Origin: Dugong dugon
Taxonomy: Eukaryota > Chordata > Mammalia > Sirenia > Dugongidae
Direction: 5' to 3'
Length of the DNA: 64,000 nucleotides
Assembly: GCA_030035585.1 (NCBI GenBank)
Contig: CM057465.1
Span: 27,670,001-27,734,000 of the forward strand
Position 1 is the stretch's first letter; the number at the start of each line of letters is the position of its first letter. Made by a program: the position numbers and the translations under genes. A model generated the notes under the pieces. It ran no database searches, was not told the origin of the DNA, and was given only the letters and a program-made list of their open reading frames with translations. Below are positions 1 to 10,818 of the stretch, one piece after another.

Positions 1-497
1 CAATGTGATATCTACCTTTTCTTTCTTTGTGACTAATACACCTGTTCCTTTGGAAAAAGATCTTCTTGCCAGGTTCTTGCCACATGTTCTGCCCTGGGCC
101 ATGAACACAGGCTCTCAGTGTGAAAGTTGAAAAGTATTTGGGAATGAAGTAAAAAGCACGTTGTCAAACATTTTAAATTTCATGGAAAAACACAACTTCT
201 TCTGACGTTCCATATATAGACAAACCAACACTATAAACCAACATTAGAAATTGGTGAATGTTGATTCACAATTGAACGTCCACAGTGACTTGGCACTGGA
301 GTAGTCACTCAAGAGGTTTTTTTAAACACTCTGTAGAAAACATTAATCTTACTCTTAAAAAATTTCTACTTAATAAGTATCTAAGGAAGTTCAGCTTCTT
401 GATATAGCCAACTATCTCTATGCTGGGGACAACAGACCACACCTTTTTATACCACTCAAAGCAGCCTTGAAATTGAACTGTTGAAACCCTATCTGCC
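1..497. other. AT-rich flank, nothing recognised
   Basis: No gene, RNA gene or repeat family could be assigned. It ends exactly where an LTR begins. Confidence 0.5.
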
Positions 498-1056
498 TGC
501 TATGGATTGAATTGTGTCCCCCAAAAATATGTGTCAATTTAGCTAGGCCATGATTCCCAGTATTGTGTGGTTATCCACCATTTTGTCATCTGATGTGATT
601 TTCCTTTGTGTTCTAAATCCTACCTCTATGATATTAATGAGGCAAGATTAGAGGCAATTATGTTAATGAGGGTCGCTATGAGATGGCAATGGTTTTTTTG
701 TTAATGAGGCAGGACTCAGTCTACAGGATTAGGCTGTATCTTGAGTCAACTGCTTTTGAAACACAAAAGAAAGTATCTAGCAGGGAGGAAAGGGACCTCC
801 TACCCAGAAAGACTAACTGGGAGCAGAGCGGATTCATTGGACCCAGGGTTCCTATACTAAGAAACTCCTAGATCCAGGGGAAGATTGATGACAAGGCCTT
901 TTCCCCAAAACCAACAGAGAGAGAAAGGCTTCCTCTAGAGCTGGCATCCTGAATTCTGACTTCTGGCCTCCTAGTTTGTGAGAGTATAAAATTCTTCTTT
1001 GTTAAAGTCATCCGCTTGCCGTATTTCTGTTATAGCAGCACTAAATAACTAAGACA
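498..1056 (+). mobile_element. Solo LTR, MaLR-like (copy 1 of a three-copy family)
   Basis: Begins TGCTATGG, ends AAGACA, and is flanked by ctgcc (493-497) and ctgtc (1057-1061), a 5-base TSD with one change. It shares with copies at 26255 and 37591 a 5' tgtccccca block, the phrase tttagctaggccatgattc, and a 3' tatttctgttatagcagcac end. The 3' end resembles MaLR LTRs such as MLT1. Interruptions near 570-600 and 670-700 suggest small rearrangements. No internal viral sequence adjoins it. Confidence 0.75.
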
Positions 1057-1504
1057 CTGTCAAAACTCTTTTCTTGCTGCAACAATGTTCCCATCGCCAT
1101 TTGTTGTTAATATAATTCTTTGTCCCATTTTCTCTGTTTGCTTGCCACCATAAAGAGCCCCCCACCACAGTTAAACAGTCTCACAAACAAAGGAAACATA
1201 AAAAGAGAAAGAGAGAAAAAAATGCTTAAAGAAAAAAAAAAACAGATATAAAGTAAAACTGTATCCCACTAAATAAGAATGGATAATAATTTTATTAGTG
1301 TTTGGAACAATGTTTACTTCCCCTATCTATGAAAAGAGGGATTGCTAAACAAATTAATGGTATAAAAACCATTTTAAGAAATGTAGCTCATTTTTTGCAT
1401 GCCATTTTATTGTATTCTCTCACTGATAATCTTGTATTTGAAAAAGCTCATTTACAGCACTCATCACTGTGTAAACATGTATTTGTCTGTGTTTGTTTTT
1501 AATC
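1057..1504. other. AT-rich flank, nothing recognised
   Basis: Contains an A-rich tract near 1200-1245. No repeat family or gene is recognised, and the short ORFs are random. Confidence 0.4.
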
Positions 1505-1648
1505 AAGGCCTGCTTCTCCTGCTAGACCATAATAAGCTCCATGAAATCAGGGACCATATCCTTTGTAGTTTCCATTGTATCCTCAATGCTAAGCACAGCA
1601 CCTAGCCTAGAGTGGGTCCTCAAGTATTTATTTAATGAAAGAATAAAT
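1505..1648 (+). repeat. L2 LINE 3' end fragment
   Basis: The order 'aagctccatgaaatcaggga ... agcacagcacctag ... tcaagtatttatttaatgaa' follows the L2 3' consensus (ORF end and 3'UTR). Old and diverged. Confidence 0.65.
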
Positions 1649-1678
1649 GTCCCTTTTGTAGCATAGTTTAATTCTGTA

Positions 1679-2009
1679 GTTGTTGTTAGTTGCCATCAAG
1701 TAAACTCCGATTCATGGTGACTTTACGTAAAACACAACGAAACCTTGTTCAGCCCTGTGCCATCTTCATAGTCATTGGTGTGTTTGGTAGAAGCTTATCT
1801 TCTAGCACTATTTCAAACAATTTTCTGTTGTTATCCTTAAGTTTTCATTGACTGACTTTCAGAAGTAAATCACCAGGCCTTCTTTCCTAGTTTGTCTTAG
1901 TCTAGAAGCTCCACTGAAATACCATGGGTGACCTCGACGATATTTGAAATATCAGTGGTATTACTTCCAGCATCAAAGTAATATGTACAACAGTATTGAC
2001 AGACAAGTG
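1679..2009 (-). mobile_element. Internally deleted RTE element retaining both ends
   Basis: On the minus strand it starts with the cacttgtctgtcaa-like RTE 5' end, continues through about 200 bases of the 5' region seen at 48534, then jumps near 1790 to the last ~110 bases of the RTE 3' end, ending in aactaacaacaac-like sequence. Coding sequence is absent. This is a deletion derivative with both termini, the same layout as the body of the composite SINEs at 29489 and 62963. Confidence 0.65.
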
Positions 2010-2619
2010 GTGGAAATCTGTAGTAGTGGTCAATAAATTCTTATTAAATTGCATTAAGAGGATAGTTTTAAGGGAAGGGGTTTTAGAATTAGCAATTTAT
2101 TAATTAAACCACTGAAATTATAATTGTAAGTCATTTGTAACTATTCCTTAAAGCATATGCTTGATTTGACACAATTCTGTTAAGTCCAATTTCAGTTGTA
2201 GTTTTCTTTTTTGTTCATACTGTAGATTTTTAAATGCATTTATTTCTAACAAAAAGCATATGAGTCAGACTTTTCTCTCCAATAAATGAATTACTCTTCC
2301 AGCTATTTGAAATTATTAAGTTTTGATGCTAAATACTAAATTTTCATTGATTATTAATTAGCCTTGATGTTGGAAAACTAAGCAGAAAGCTACCGTCAAG
2401 AATATTTAAAATGCAGACACAGGCCATTATCAACCAACCAGTTACCAGTTGCTTAATAACTATGTTTTTTTCTGAATATTCTTCCTGGCTAAGTAACTGA
2501 ACAAAATCTTGTTTCAAACTCATTTATGCTTGTAAATGCAGCCTCAGTGTTCCATTGATATATGCTTTGTACCAACAATGATGCATCTTTCAACAGATGC
2601 AAAATGCCTATAGCATTGA
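2010..2619. other. AT-rich unique flank
   Basis: No repeat or gene recognised. Average AT-rich intergenic sequence. Confidence 0.4.
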
Positions 2620-2751
2620 CATCCTCCTGGCCTCAGCCTCTTTGGGCTTCTTTTCAATGTCCTCTTCTGATCTTCAACCACTGCTAACTCCTCATCTTGA
2701 TCTGTCCTCTACATTGCTATTTCTCAGATTTGTCTTCTCTCTCTACTGTCT
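2620..2751 (+). repeat. L2-like fragment
   Basis: C/T-rich sequence of the L2 3' ORF style (tcttcaaccactgctaactcctcat). It appears to be part of the L2 that continues after the MIR, at 3008. Confidence 0.35.
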
Positions 2752-3007
2752 GGGAAGCAGTATAGAGTAGAGTTAACAACATAGGTTTAAGGTCAGCCTA
2801 CTTGGGATCAAATTCCAAATCTAACAGTTCCTAGCTGTGTGATCTTTGGCTTCAGTTCCCTCGTTTATAAAACAGGAAGAATAGCTATAAAGTGAGTGAG
2901 GATGTTAACAGTACCTACCTCATGCGGTTGTTGTGAAGATTAAATTAGATGTATCTGTAAATTGCTTTCAACAGTACATGCACATAGTGTTCAATAAATG
3001 TTAGATA
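2752..3007 (+). repeat. MIR SINE, nearly full length
   Basis: Contains the MIR landmarks in order: agagttaacaacatagg, ctagctgtgtgatctt, ttcccctcg-like block, tacctacctcatgcggttgttgtgaagatta, and the 3' gtgttcaataaatgtt end. Confidence 0.85.
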
Positions 3008-3496
3008 TTTGCCTACGATCCCCTCCTCCACAGTTTCACCAATTCCCACACCTACAGCCATCACCTCTCAATATCAGTATCAACCACGACCACCTTATCA
3101 ATCGTCAAATGTAAGAACATTTATCTCTGTCCCCTCTTGGAATCATCAGCCTGAATACCCAACTGTGTCCTGGGCCACTCAAACTCAACACACCCAAATC
3201 TGAACTCTTCTTTCCAAATTTGTCCATTTTTTAATAACATCAACTAGCTGGTTTAGAAACTTTATCTATTGTACTCTTCCAGCTGGTATTCCCAGAACAT
3301 AATAGCGCTTAATAAGCATGTATTGCGTCAATGGGCTCTCTGTCACCCTCCCTCTTCTATCAGCTTCAAGTCCTGCTGCCAGAGTAACCGTTCAAAAGCA
3401 TACTTCTGATCAGTTTCCTCTTCTACTCATTTATCTACAAGCAACATCAATTAAATCTTCTACAAACCTTCAGTTTTACAGTCTTATCATTCATTT
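3008..3496 (+). repeat. L2 fragment, upstream half of an L2 split by an L1
   Basis: Pyrimidine-rich sequence with the L2 order 'tctgatcagtttcctcttctactc'. It resumes after the L1 at 5279 with 'ttctccaacatcagattgctgcctatcctttaagactcatctca', another L2 landmark, so the L1 is nested in L2. Confidence 0.45.
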
Positions 3497-3512
3497 AAAA
3501 AACCCAAGAGTC
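3497..3512 (+). repeat. 5' TSD of the 3.5-kb L1
   Basis: The 16-base sequence aaaaaacccaagagtc recurs exactly at 5263-5278, after the poly(A) tail. Confidence 0.9.
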
Positions 3513-5262
3513 AGACATTCAAATGGCCAACAGACACATGAGGAAATGTTCGCGCGATCACTAGCCATTAGAGAAATGCAAATTAAAACCACAATGAGAT
3601 ACCATCTCACCCCGGCATTACTGGCACGAATCAAAAACACTGGAAATAACAAATGTTGGACAGGCTGCAGGGAGATTGGAACTCTTCCGCACTGCTGGTG
3701 GGAATGCAAAATGATACAACCATTTTGGAAAATGATATGGCGCTTCCTCAGAAAGCTAGAAATAGACATACCATTCGATCCAGCAATCCCACTCCTAGGA
3801 ATATATCCTAGAGAAATAAGAGTCGTCACTCGAATAGACATATACACACCTGTGTTCATGGCAGCATTGTTCACAATAGCAAAACCATGGAAACAACGTA
3901 GGTGCCCATTAACAGATGAATGGATAAACAATCTATGGTACATACACACAATGGAGTACTATGCAATGAGAGAGAACAACAATGAATCTGTGAACCATCT
4001 CATAACATGGATGAAACTGGAGGACATTATGCTGAGTGAAACAAGTCAATCACAAAAGGGCAAATATTGTATGAGACCTCTATTGTAAAAATCCATGAAA
4101 AAGTTCACCCACAAAATGTAACAATCTTTGTTGGTTACGAGGGATGGGAGGGGTGGGGGGAAAATACTAAATAGGCAATGGGTAAGTGGTGTCTTGGGTG
4201 AAGGGTGAGACAGTACACAATACAGGGGAAACTAGCACACAACCTGTACAAGGAAAGGTCATGGAAGCTCCATAGACACATCCAAACTCCCTGAGGGACT
4301 GAATTACTGGGTGGAGGGCTGTGGGGACCATGGTCTCTGGGAACATCTAGCTCAACTGGCATAACACAGTTTATAAAGGCAATGTTCTACATTCTACCTT
4401 GGTGAGTAGCATCTGGGGTCTTAAAAGCCTGTGAGCAGCCATCTAAGATACTCCACTGGTCTCATCCCTTCGGGAGCAAGGGAGAATGAAGAGAACAGGA
4501 TACAAGGAAAAGATTAGTCTGAAGGACTAATGGACCACAGCTACCAAGGCCTCCCCCAGACCGAGTCCAGTACAGCTACATGGTGCCCGGCTACCACCAC
4601 TGACTGCTCTGACCAGGATCACAACAGAAGGTTCTGGACAGAGCTGGAGAAGGATGTAGATCAAAATTCTAACTCACAAAAAAAAATACTAGATTTACTG
4701 GCCTAAAGGAGACTGAAGAAACCCCGAGAGTACGGCCCCCAGACACCCTTTTAGCTCACTGGTGAAGTTACCCCCGAGGTTCACTGTTCAGCCTGGGAGT
4801 GGACAGCCCCGTAAAACCAAATGAGACTAATGAGGTACAGGAGTCCAGTGACAAGGGCCAGAAGGCAGAATGGGACAAGGAAGCTGGTGATAGGGAACGC
4901 AAGGTTGAGTAAGGATATTGTTGATGTGTTGTGAGATTGTTAACCATTGTCATAGGGCAACATGTGTAGTAATTGTTAAATGAGAAACTATTTTGTTCTG
5001 TAAGCCTTCATCTTAAGTGAGAATAACAGCACAATTGGAAGAGCGTAGTCAATGTCACTGAACTGTGTATATAGAAATTTTTGAAACCGTGTATCTTTAG
5101 CTACGTGTATTTTCACCAAAAAAAAAAAGGCTGAGAAGTTAGAGGGTTAATATGTTGTGGGGTTGTTAACCAATAAAACAACATGTGTACTACTGTTTCA
5201 TGAGAAACTATTTGTTCTGTAAGCCTTCACCTGAAGTACAATAAAATAGAAAAAAAAAAAAA
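3513..5262 (+). mobile_element. 5'-truncated L1 LINE (ORF2 C-terminus, 3'UTR, poly(A))
   Basis: From the 5' junction a frame with no stop codon runs to TAA at 4086-4088 and encodes about 190 C-terminal residues of L1 ORF2p (the reverse transcriptase/endonuclease protein). The landmarks [30 protein letters not shown], the Cys/His-rich [30 protein letters not shown] and WIHTMEYY-type motif are in order. The ORF continues upstream of 3513 only by chance, into L2. A 1.2-kb 3'UTR follows, with a tandem duplication and a poly(A) tail. The intact frame and perfect 16-base TSD suggest a fairly recent insertion by target-primed reverse transcription. It is a dead fragment lacking the endonuclease and RT core. 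Confidence 0.92.
4926..5240 (+). repeat. Tandem duplication in the L1 3'UTR
   Basis: The unit at 4926-5020 (ttgtgagattgttaacc ... tgagaaactattttgttctgtaagccttca) recurs at 5153-5240 with about 80% similarity. Between them lies an A run at 5119-5128. The related L1 tail near 57590-57660 has only one unit. Confidence 0.75.
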
Positions 5263-5278
5263 AAAAAACCCAAGAGTC
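5263..5278 (+). repeat. 3' TSD of the L1
   Basis: Exact repeat of 3497-3512, immediately after the poly(A) run. Confidence 0.9.
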
Positions 5279-5525
5279 GACCAAATCGAATTAACAATTT
5301 CCCAAGGAAATCTTTTCTGCCATCTTCCCTTTGCTTATACTGTCCCTGCTCCTAAATGTCCTTCTCCAACATCAGATTGCTGCCTATCCTTTAAGACTCA
5401 TCTCAGATGCAACCTGCTTCATAAAGTCTTTCCTGATTTCACTAGCAGGAAGTACTCCCTCCTGCCTCCAAACTCTTACAACCCCTGCACTTCTCCTAAT
5501 GCTCCCATATGCTACACTCTAATAT
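5279..5525 (+). repeat. L2 fragment, downstream half
   Basis: Continues the L2 begun before the L1: 'tgctcctaaatgtccttctcc ... ctttaagactcatctcagatgcaacctgcttcataaagtctttcctga' follows the L2 ORF2 3' end. Confidence 0.6.
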
Positions 5526-5790
5526 GGTTATTGAGCTAAACTTTGAATCTTCCTTTCTTGGCAAATTGAAAGGCCTCAGAGTGTGTAGGACACGGCCAAA
5601 TTTGCTACATACTTTGGGAAGTCTTTCAAGTACTTTGAGCCCCAATTTCCTCATATGTAGGATGGGGAAACGAAACTATCAAAAAGGTATAAAAACTGGT
5701 GTTTACAAAGATGTTTAATGATGAGAAAAATATTTTCTCTATTAAAAGTGGGAAATGATCATAATTAGATAAAACCATATGCACACCAAA

Positions 5791-6000
5791 GTTCTGGAGT
5801 AGCACAAATGGTTAAGCGCTTGGTTGCTGACTGAAAGGTTGGCAGTTCAAGTCCACCCAGAGGTGCCTCAGAAGAAAGGCCTGACAATCTACTTCCAAAA
5901 ATATTAGCCATTGAAAACCCTATGGTACACAGTTCTACCCTGATTCACTTGGGATCACCATGAGTCAGAATCATACTCAATGGCAACTGTTTTTTGGTTT
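5791..6000 (+). mobile_element. tRNA-derived SINE, AfroSINE type, with 14-base TSD
   Basis: Head 'gtagcacaaatggttaagcgctt' (A box) and 'ggttggcagttcaagtccaccc' (B box), then 'tgaaaaccctatggtac' and the 'caccatgagtcagaatcatactcaatggcaact' end. Flanked by perfect atatgcacaccaaa repeats at 5777-5790 and 6001-6014. Confidence 0.92.
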
Positions 6001-6014
6001 ATATGCACACCAAA

Positions 6015-6682
6015 AAACTGAAAGAAAATAGATAAACTATTAATAGCAATTATCTTCAAGTGGTGGGATTATGAATGATTTTTATTTTGTGCTATACTGT
6101 TTATTTTCCAGTTTTTCTGCAAAGAGCTTGTTATCTTCTTATAACTCATTCACCAAAGAAACACTTATAGAATGCTCTCAGGAGCTATATTAGGGCCTGA
6201 TGATACAAAAGGATTAAGAAAAAAGCAATTTATACAAGGCAATATAAAATAGCACTGTTAGAAAAAGGGAGAGCGGGAGACATTTCTGCTTTCAAAATGG
6301 CATCTAAGATCATCTATACTGTGACTTAAAAACATTCAAGTAGAATAAAGAACTTTAGAAATCCATTTTTCAAAAATATTTGCATCATAACTGGTTAGGA
6401 TATTAAAACAGATCCTGAGTCTCAGGCTTTCAGAGCCCTGCATTTGGTCTACCATTGGGAGCAAGCGGCACTAATACAGAGGCCATTGCAACGTCTGTAA
6501 TCAAGAATTTATCCCTGGCTCAAGTCAGAGAATCCACATTAAGGAAGATTTGAAGCTGCAAGGCATGTGTTATAGTCAGCCTCTCTTGTGATTTTATAAA
6601 CTATTCTCAACTGCAAACAGAACAGGTCCAAAGCTAAATGTATTATCTTCTTTTCAAGGCCTTCTCCCCTTCCAGGGCTTAA
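6015..6682. other. Unique flank, nothing recognised
   Basis: AT-rich, no repeat or gene identified by eye. Confidence 0.4.
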
Positions 6683-6895
6683 GAGGATGGCTTTGGAGAC
6701 AAGTAGAGCACCGATACAATGTCAACCCTACCACTATCAGCAGAGTGGCTTTGGAAAATTCTTTAATTCCTCTGAGTCTTATTTTTCTAATTGGTAAAAA
6801 ATAGGATAATTATATTTATCCACATTGTTGTTGGAAGAATAAATGGGGGAAAACTGTGCCATAGTGCCTGGCACAAACAAGCAATCAAAAATGAT
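6683..6895 (+). repeat. MIR SINE
   Basis: Diverged MIR order: 'ggctttggagacaagtagag', 'tctttaattcctctgagtctta', 'aggataattatatttatccacattgttgttggaagaataaa', 'catagtgcctggcac'. Confidence 0.75.
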
Positions 6896-7019
6896 AACCT
6901 CTGTGCAGTAAATCATCATCATCCACCTAATCTCCTAGGCTAGAGGTAACAAAAATATTACAGCTTCTGTGTGCCCTGTAGGCACCACAGACACCAAAAT
7001 ATCTCAGGAATCTAACACC

Positions 7020-7361
7020 TGTCTCCTCCCCACGTCTACTGCTACATGCTGATTCCAGCATTCCTCATTTTTCATTCAAATTGGTGCTTGCAGCTTCTCG
7101 ATTCCTGCTCCTACTGCTCATCTCTGACTTCTCTGGCAGTTCCCTATGCTGACACCAAAGTCTTCTTTCCCAAAGATAAAAAATGATTATGTCACATCCC
7201 TGCTTAAAGATACCCTAGCTTCCTGTTATAGCCAGGATCGAGTCCAAGCTTCATAACATGGCATACAACACTCTTTTTACAATCTCTCTGCCTTAGTGTA
7301 TCTTTCCAGCTTCATCTTACGCCAATGCCCCAAGCCTCACACGTTTACCCTAGACTAAAAC
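7020..7361 (+). repeat. L2 LINE fragment, first half
   Basis: Includes 'gattatgtcacatccctgcttaaagataccctagcttcctg' and 'gagtccaagcttcataacatggc', standard L2 ORF2 3' landmarks. Interrupted by a SINE at 7362. Confidence 0.75.
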
Positions 7362-7561
7362 AAGGTGCGTTTGTCTTGACTCTGACTCATGGCGACCTTA
7401 TGTGTGTCAGAGTAGAACTGTGCTCTATACGGTTTTCAGTAGCTGGTTTTTTGGAAGTAGATCACCAGGACATTCTTCCAAGTCACCTCTGGGTGGACTC
7501 AAACCTCCAACGTTTTGGTTAGCAACTGTGCATGTTAACCATTTTTAACCCAGGGACTCCT
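7362..7561 (-). mobile_element. AfroSINE-type SINE inserted in L2
   Basis: Reverse orientation: 'ctgactcatggcgacctta', 'tagaactgtgctctatacggttttcag', 'tcacctctgggtggactcaaacctccaacgttttggttagc', ending at the head near 7560. Flanked by L2 on both sides, so it is younger than the L2. Confidence 0.85.
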
Positions 7562-7935
7562 CACTCTAAACTGGAGCCATGTAATTGTTCTTTAAAAATT
7601 ATATGACACTTTGTCTCCTCCATCCAACTCTCAAGAACATCCTTCCACTCCTCATCACTTAACAAACTCCTGCTGATCTTTTAAGAACTCCCTCCAAATA
7701 CCACCTTTTCTATGAAGCCATTCATTGAAGCAGTTAGTTGCTCCACTTTTTTTTAACCTCAATAGCCTATGTTTTCATCTCTGTTATTACACTGCAATTT
7801 AATTATCTTTTTTCCATGTCTGTATTGTCAACTGAACAGTAAATTACTTGAAAGCAGATGGCATACGTATTTATCTCCATGTTCCCAGTACTTGGCATCT
7901 ACTGGATGTGCAATAGATGTCTGTAGAATAAATAT
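7562..7935 (+). repeat. L2 LINE fragment, second half
   Basis: Continues the L2 to its 3' end: 'ctatgaagccattcattgaagc', 'gtaaattacttgaaagcagatgg', 'cccagtacttggcatctactgg', 'tagaataaat'. Confidence 0.7.
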
Positions 7936-8235
7936 GTTCTGCTTAAAACTGGGACTTGAGGCTTTACTAAAACTGGAAATTGAGACCTATTAAATGTAAC
8001 TCAGTAAGACTGTTTCCCTAGCAAATACTCCTTACTAAGGTGACCCCAAAATTCTGTGGTACAACTCTACTTTCATGTGAAACCATGGTAAATGTTCAAA
8101 ATACCCACATTATTAGCAAGAAAGAAAGTGAAAGATCTATTTGCCTGTTTCAGTCCTTGTATCTCTATGGCGTTGAGTAGACTTTCTTAAGAAGAAAAAC
8201 TTTTAGAGAAAGAATGAGAATTTCCTAATGACATA

Positions 8236-8445
8236 AAGAAGTGCCTACTGCATGCCAAGCCCTTTTTACACATTAGTTCTCATTCTACTTAACAGTTCCG
8301 CCAACTTGGTACAATTAGCCTCAACTTGCAGATGAAGAATTCGGCCCTAAGAGATGAAGTTCCTCCAAGTCCCATGGCTTGAAAATGACAGAGCAGAGAT
8401 TTGAACCCTGGCTTGTGAGAATTCAACGTCTATGTTTGTGCTGCC
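8236..8445 (-). repeat. MIR SINE
   Basis: Reverse MIR: 'actgcatgccaagccctttttacac', 'cagatgaagaattcggccctaagag', 'agagcagagatttgaaccctgg'. Confidence 0.75.
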
Positions 8446-9357
8446 CTTCCACAAAGTAACTGAGTCAATGATCCTCACGCCATTCCACCCGTTCCCAGTA
8501 ATTCTGATGGCAAGTTAGGGAGAAATGGGAGTAAGGAAAAACAGAGAGGAGGCAAAGAAAGGAGAGAGAAGGTCAGTAAGGAAATGAAAGGGATCGATTC
8601 TTAGAAAATGCATTTATATATTTTTTGAAACCACAATGATATTCCTTTCTGTCAATTGTCAGGCAAAAGAAGAAAAATCAATGAAACTTAAAATCAAAAT
8701 TGTATTCCTTGTTAAAGAAAAATGAAAACAAACAGGCTCATTTCATTAATCCACAAACCTAACAACACCCAACAAAAGGTTTCCATAAATTTTAATTGCA
8801 GTAATCTGGACAATGTTTTACTATGATTCATTGACTTGAGCCACAATGTTTCTGCAACATATTTTGCCCTACTTTATGGGATTGTAATTGCAGTGAAATG
8901 CTACTATACATACTCACTTAAAATATACCAGACTTATCAAAATAAAGCATTTCTGGAAATAGCATGTTCTATATTTGTTTATTTTACTTTATAAATCATG
9001 CTCATGGGATTAAAACCATAACTATGTTCTTCTAGGTGATTTCTACATTTCCTTCTCCTTACTTTTTAAATATTTCTGCTTAACACCTCTGTTTTTTTTT
9101 ATTTTCTGGAATATGCTTACCAATTATTATTTATTCTCTAGTGTTTGAGAGAGATAACTCCTAACATAGAAAATGGATAAACTGTTTCTACTAGCCATTT
9201 CACCAATAGGCACCCAGAGTAAGAGTACAGTAGGTCCTGCCCCTTGCCTCACCTGAGCTTCCACTTCTTTTCATCTATCTCTGGGTTTTTCTCTTGTTAT
9301 ACTTCCTACCCTTTCCTCCTCAAACAAGTTCTAACATTCCCTTTTTCTTTCTCTTCT
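8446..9357. other. AT-rich unique flank
   Basis: No repeat or gene recognised. Several poly-A/T patches, and an A/G-rich stretch at 8520-8580. Confidence 0.4.
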
Positions 9358-9799
9358 TGTAGTGGGCTAAATAGTGTCCCCCAGAATTTCATGCCCACCA
9401 GAATCTCAGAATGTGATCTTATTTAGGAAATAGAGTGTTGCAGACGTAATTAGTTAAGGATCTTGTGATGAAATCATTCTGGATTTAGGGTGGGCACTAA
9501 AGCCAATGACAGATGTCCCTATAAGAAGAGGAGAGGGCACAGAAAGACACAGAGAAGAAGGCCATGTGAAGACGGAGGTAGGCAGAGATATGTTGCCACA
9601 AGCCAAGAAACACCAAAGGCCACCAGAATCTGAAAGAAGCAGGGAAGGATTCTCCCCTACAGCCTTTAGAGGGAGCATGGGCCTGCCAACACCTTGATTT
9701 TTAGACTTCTAGCTTCCAGAATTGGGAGATAATAAATTTATTTCGTTTTAAGCCACAAGTATGTGGTAATTTGTTGTGACAGCCCTACAAAGGAGTGCA
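9358..9799 (+). mobile_element. MLT1-type MaLR LTR
   Basis: Begins TGTAGTGGGCTAAATAGTGTCCCCC, then 'tctcagaatgtgatcttatttagg', 'gtccctataagaagaggagag', 'gaaggccatgtgaagacgg', 'gacttctagcttccagaattgggagataataaa' and 'gccacaagtatgtggtaatttgttgtgacagccct'. The order matches the MLT1/MaLR LTR consensus known across placentals. No internal region is attached. Confidence 0.8.
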
Positions 9800-10575
9800 C
9801 TTTTAAACACTGTTTATGAGACAGATATTCCTGGGTTTGCTGATGTTTACAGGTCCATAACCCCTTAGCTGAAAACCTCAGGGTCACAGATGTTGCAGAA
9901 TGCACAATTTTGGAGGATTTTAAAAAATAGAATATATTTAGAATGATACCCCATATCTTACATAAAAACCTGTCGGGAAGCACCCTACAGTCAAACACAT
10001 TAGTATTTCCATAGCAAAATGTAACAAGAAATGGAAAAAAATAGACTATAAACAGTCTTGCATCAGTTCAGTTTTGATTTTTGCCACTAAATGTGTTTCA
10101 GAAAACCTTTCCTTTTTCAGAGCCCTTAGAATTTGGGCAGATGAGGTGGTAGATCTGTCTATATTCTAGCAACAGGCCTTGTAAGACGCAGTTCTGTAAA
10201 GGGAAACCGTTAGCACCTCATCATAGTGGAGTTTGGCCCAAACTCTGCCTGAGCTCTGTAAGTGTGAGCACGTGGACATGGTAAATAGTTAAAAATCCTA
10301 AAAGTGCAGTTCTCAAGAGACCAGAGAAAGATGAGTCACATCAGGTATGTGGAAGAGTTTGTCTGGATACTAAGGTAGTATTTGACAGAATTAAATAAAG
10401 GACGTGAATAAGCAGGATGATAATTTAATGTCAAGTATTTTATTATTTTTTTCCTCATTAATTTTATTCTTAATTTTAAAAGAAAGCCTGCCACTGGTTT
10501 ACATGTGAGTTTTATTGGACACATGTCCTCAGCAAAAAGGCTGCAGACCAGTAGAGCTATGTTTGGTACCATACA
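9800..10575. other. Unique flank, nothing recognised
   Basis: Holds two open stretches on the minus strand (86 and 100 codons) with no recognisable motif. Nothing else identified. Confidence 0.4.
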
Positions 10576-10588
10576 TGAAATTAGACAA

Positions 10589-10805
10589 AAACCAAAAAAC
10601 CAAACCCATCGCCAGCCATCATGATGATTACGACTCATAGCGACCCTCTAGGACAGAGTCGAACTGCCCATAGGGTTTCCAAGGCTGTAAATCTTTATGG
10701 AAGCCGACTGCCACATCTTTCTCCTGCAGAGGAGCTGGTGAGTTCAAGCCGCCAATCTTTCCATTAGCAGCCTAGCGCTTAACCACTGTGCAACCAGGGC
10801 TCCTC
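10589..10805 (-). mobile_element. AfroSINE-type SINE with 13-base TSD
   Basis: Reverse: 'tacgactcatagcgaccctctaggacagagtcgaactgcccatagggtttcc' to 'cttaaccactgtgcaaccagggctcc'. TSD tgaaattagacaa (10576-10588) and tgaaattaggcaa (10806-10818), 12 of 13 identical. Confidence 0.93.
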
Positions 10806-10818
10806 TGAAATTAGGCAA

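Noticed and set aside
3318-4088. A 256-codon open frame that looks like a gene
   Set aside because: From 3513 it is the L1 ORF2 C-terminus; the part upstream is chance readthrough into L2. The TSD places the element boundary inside the frame.
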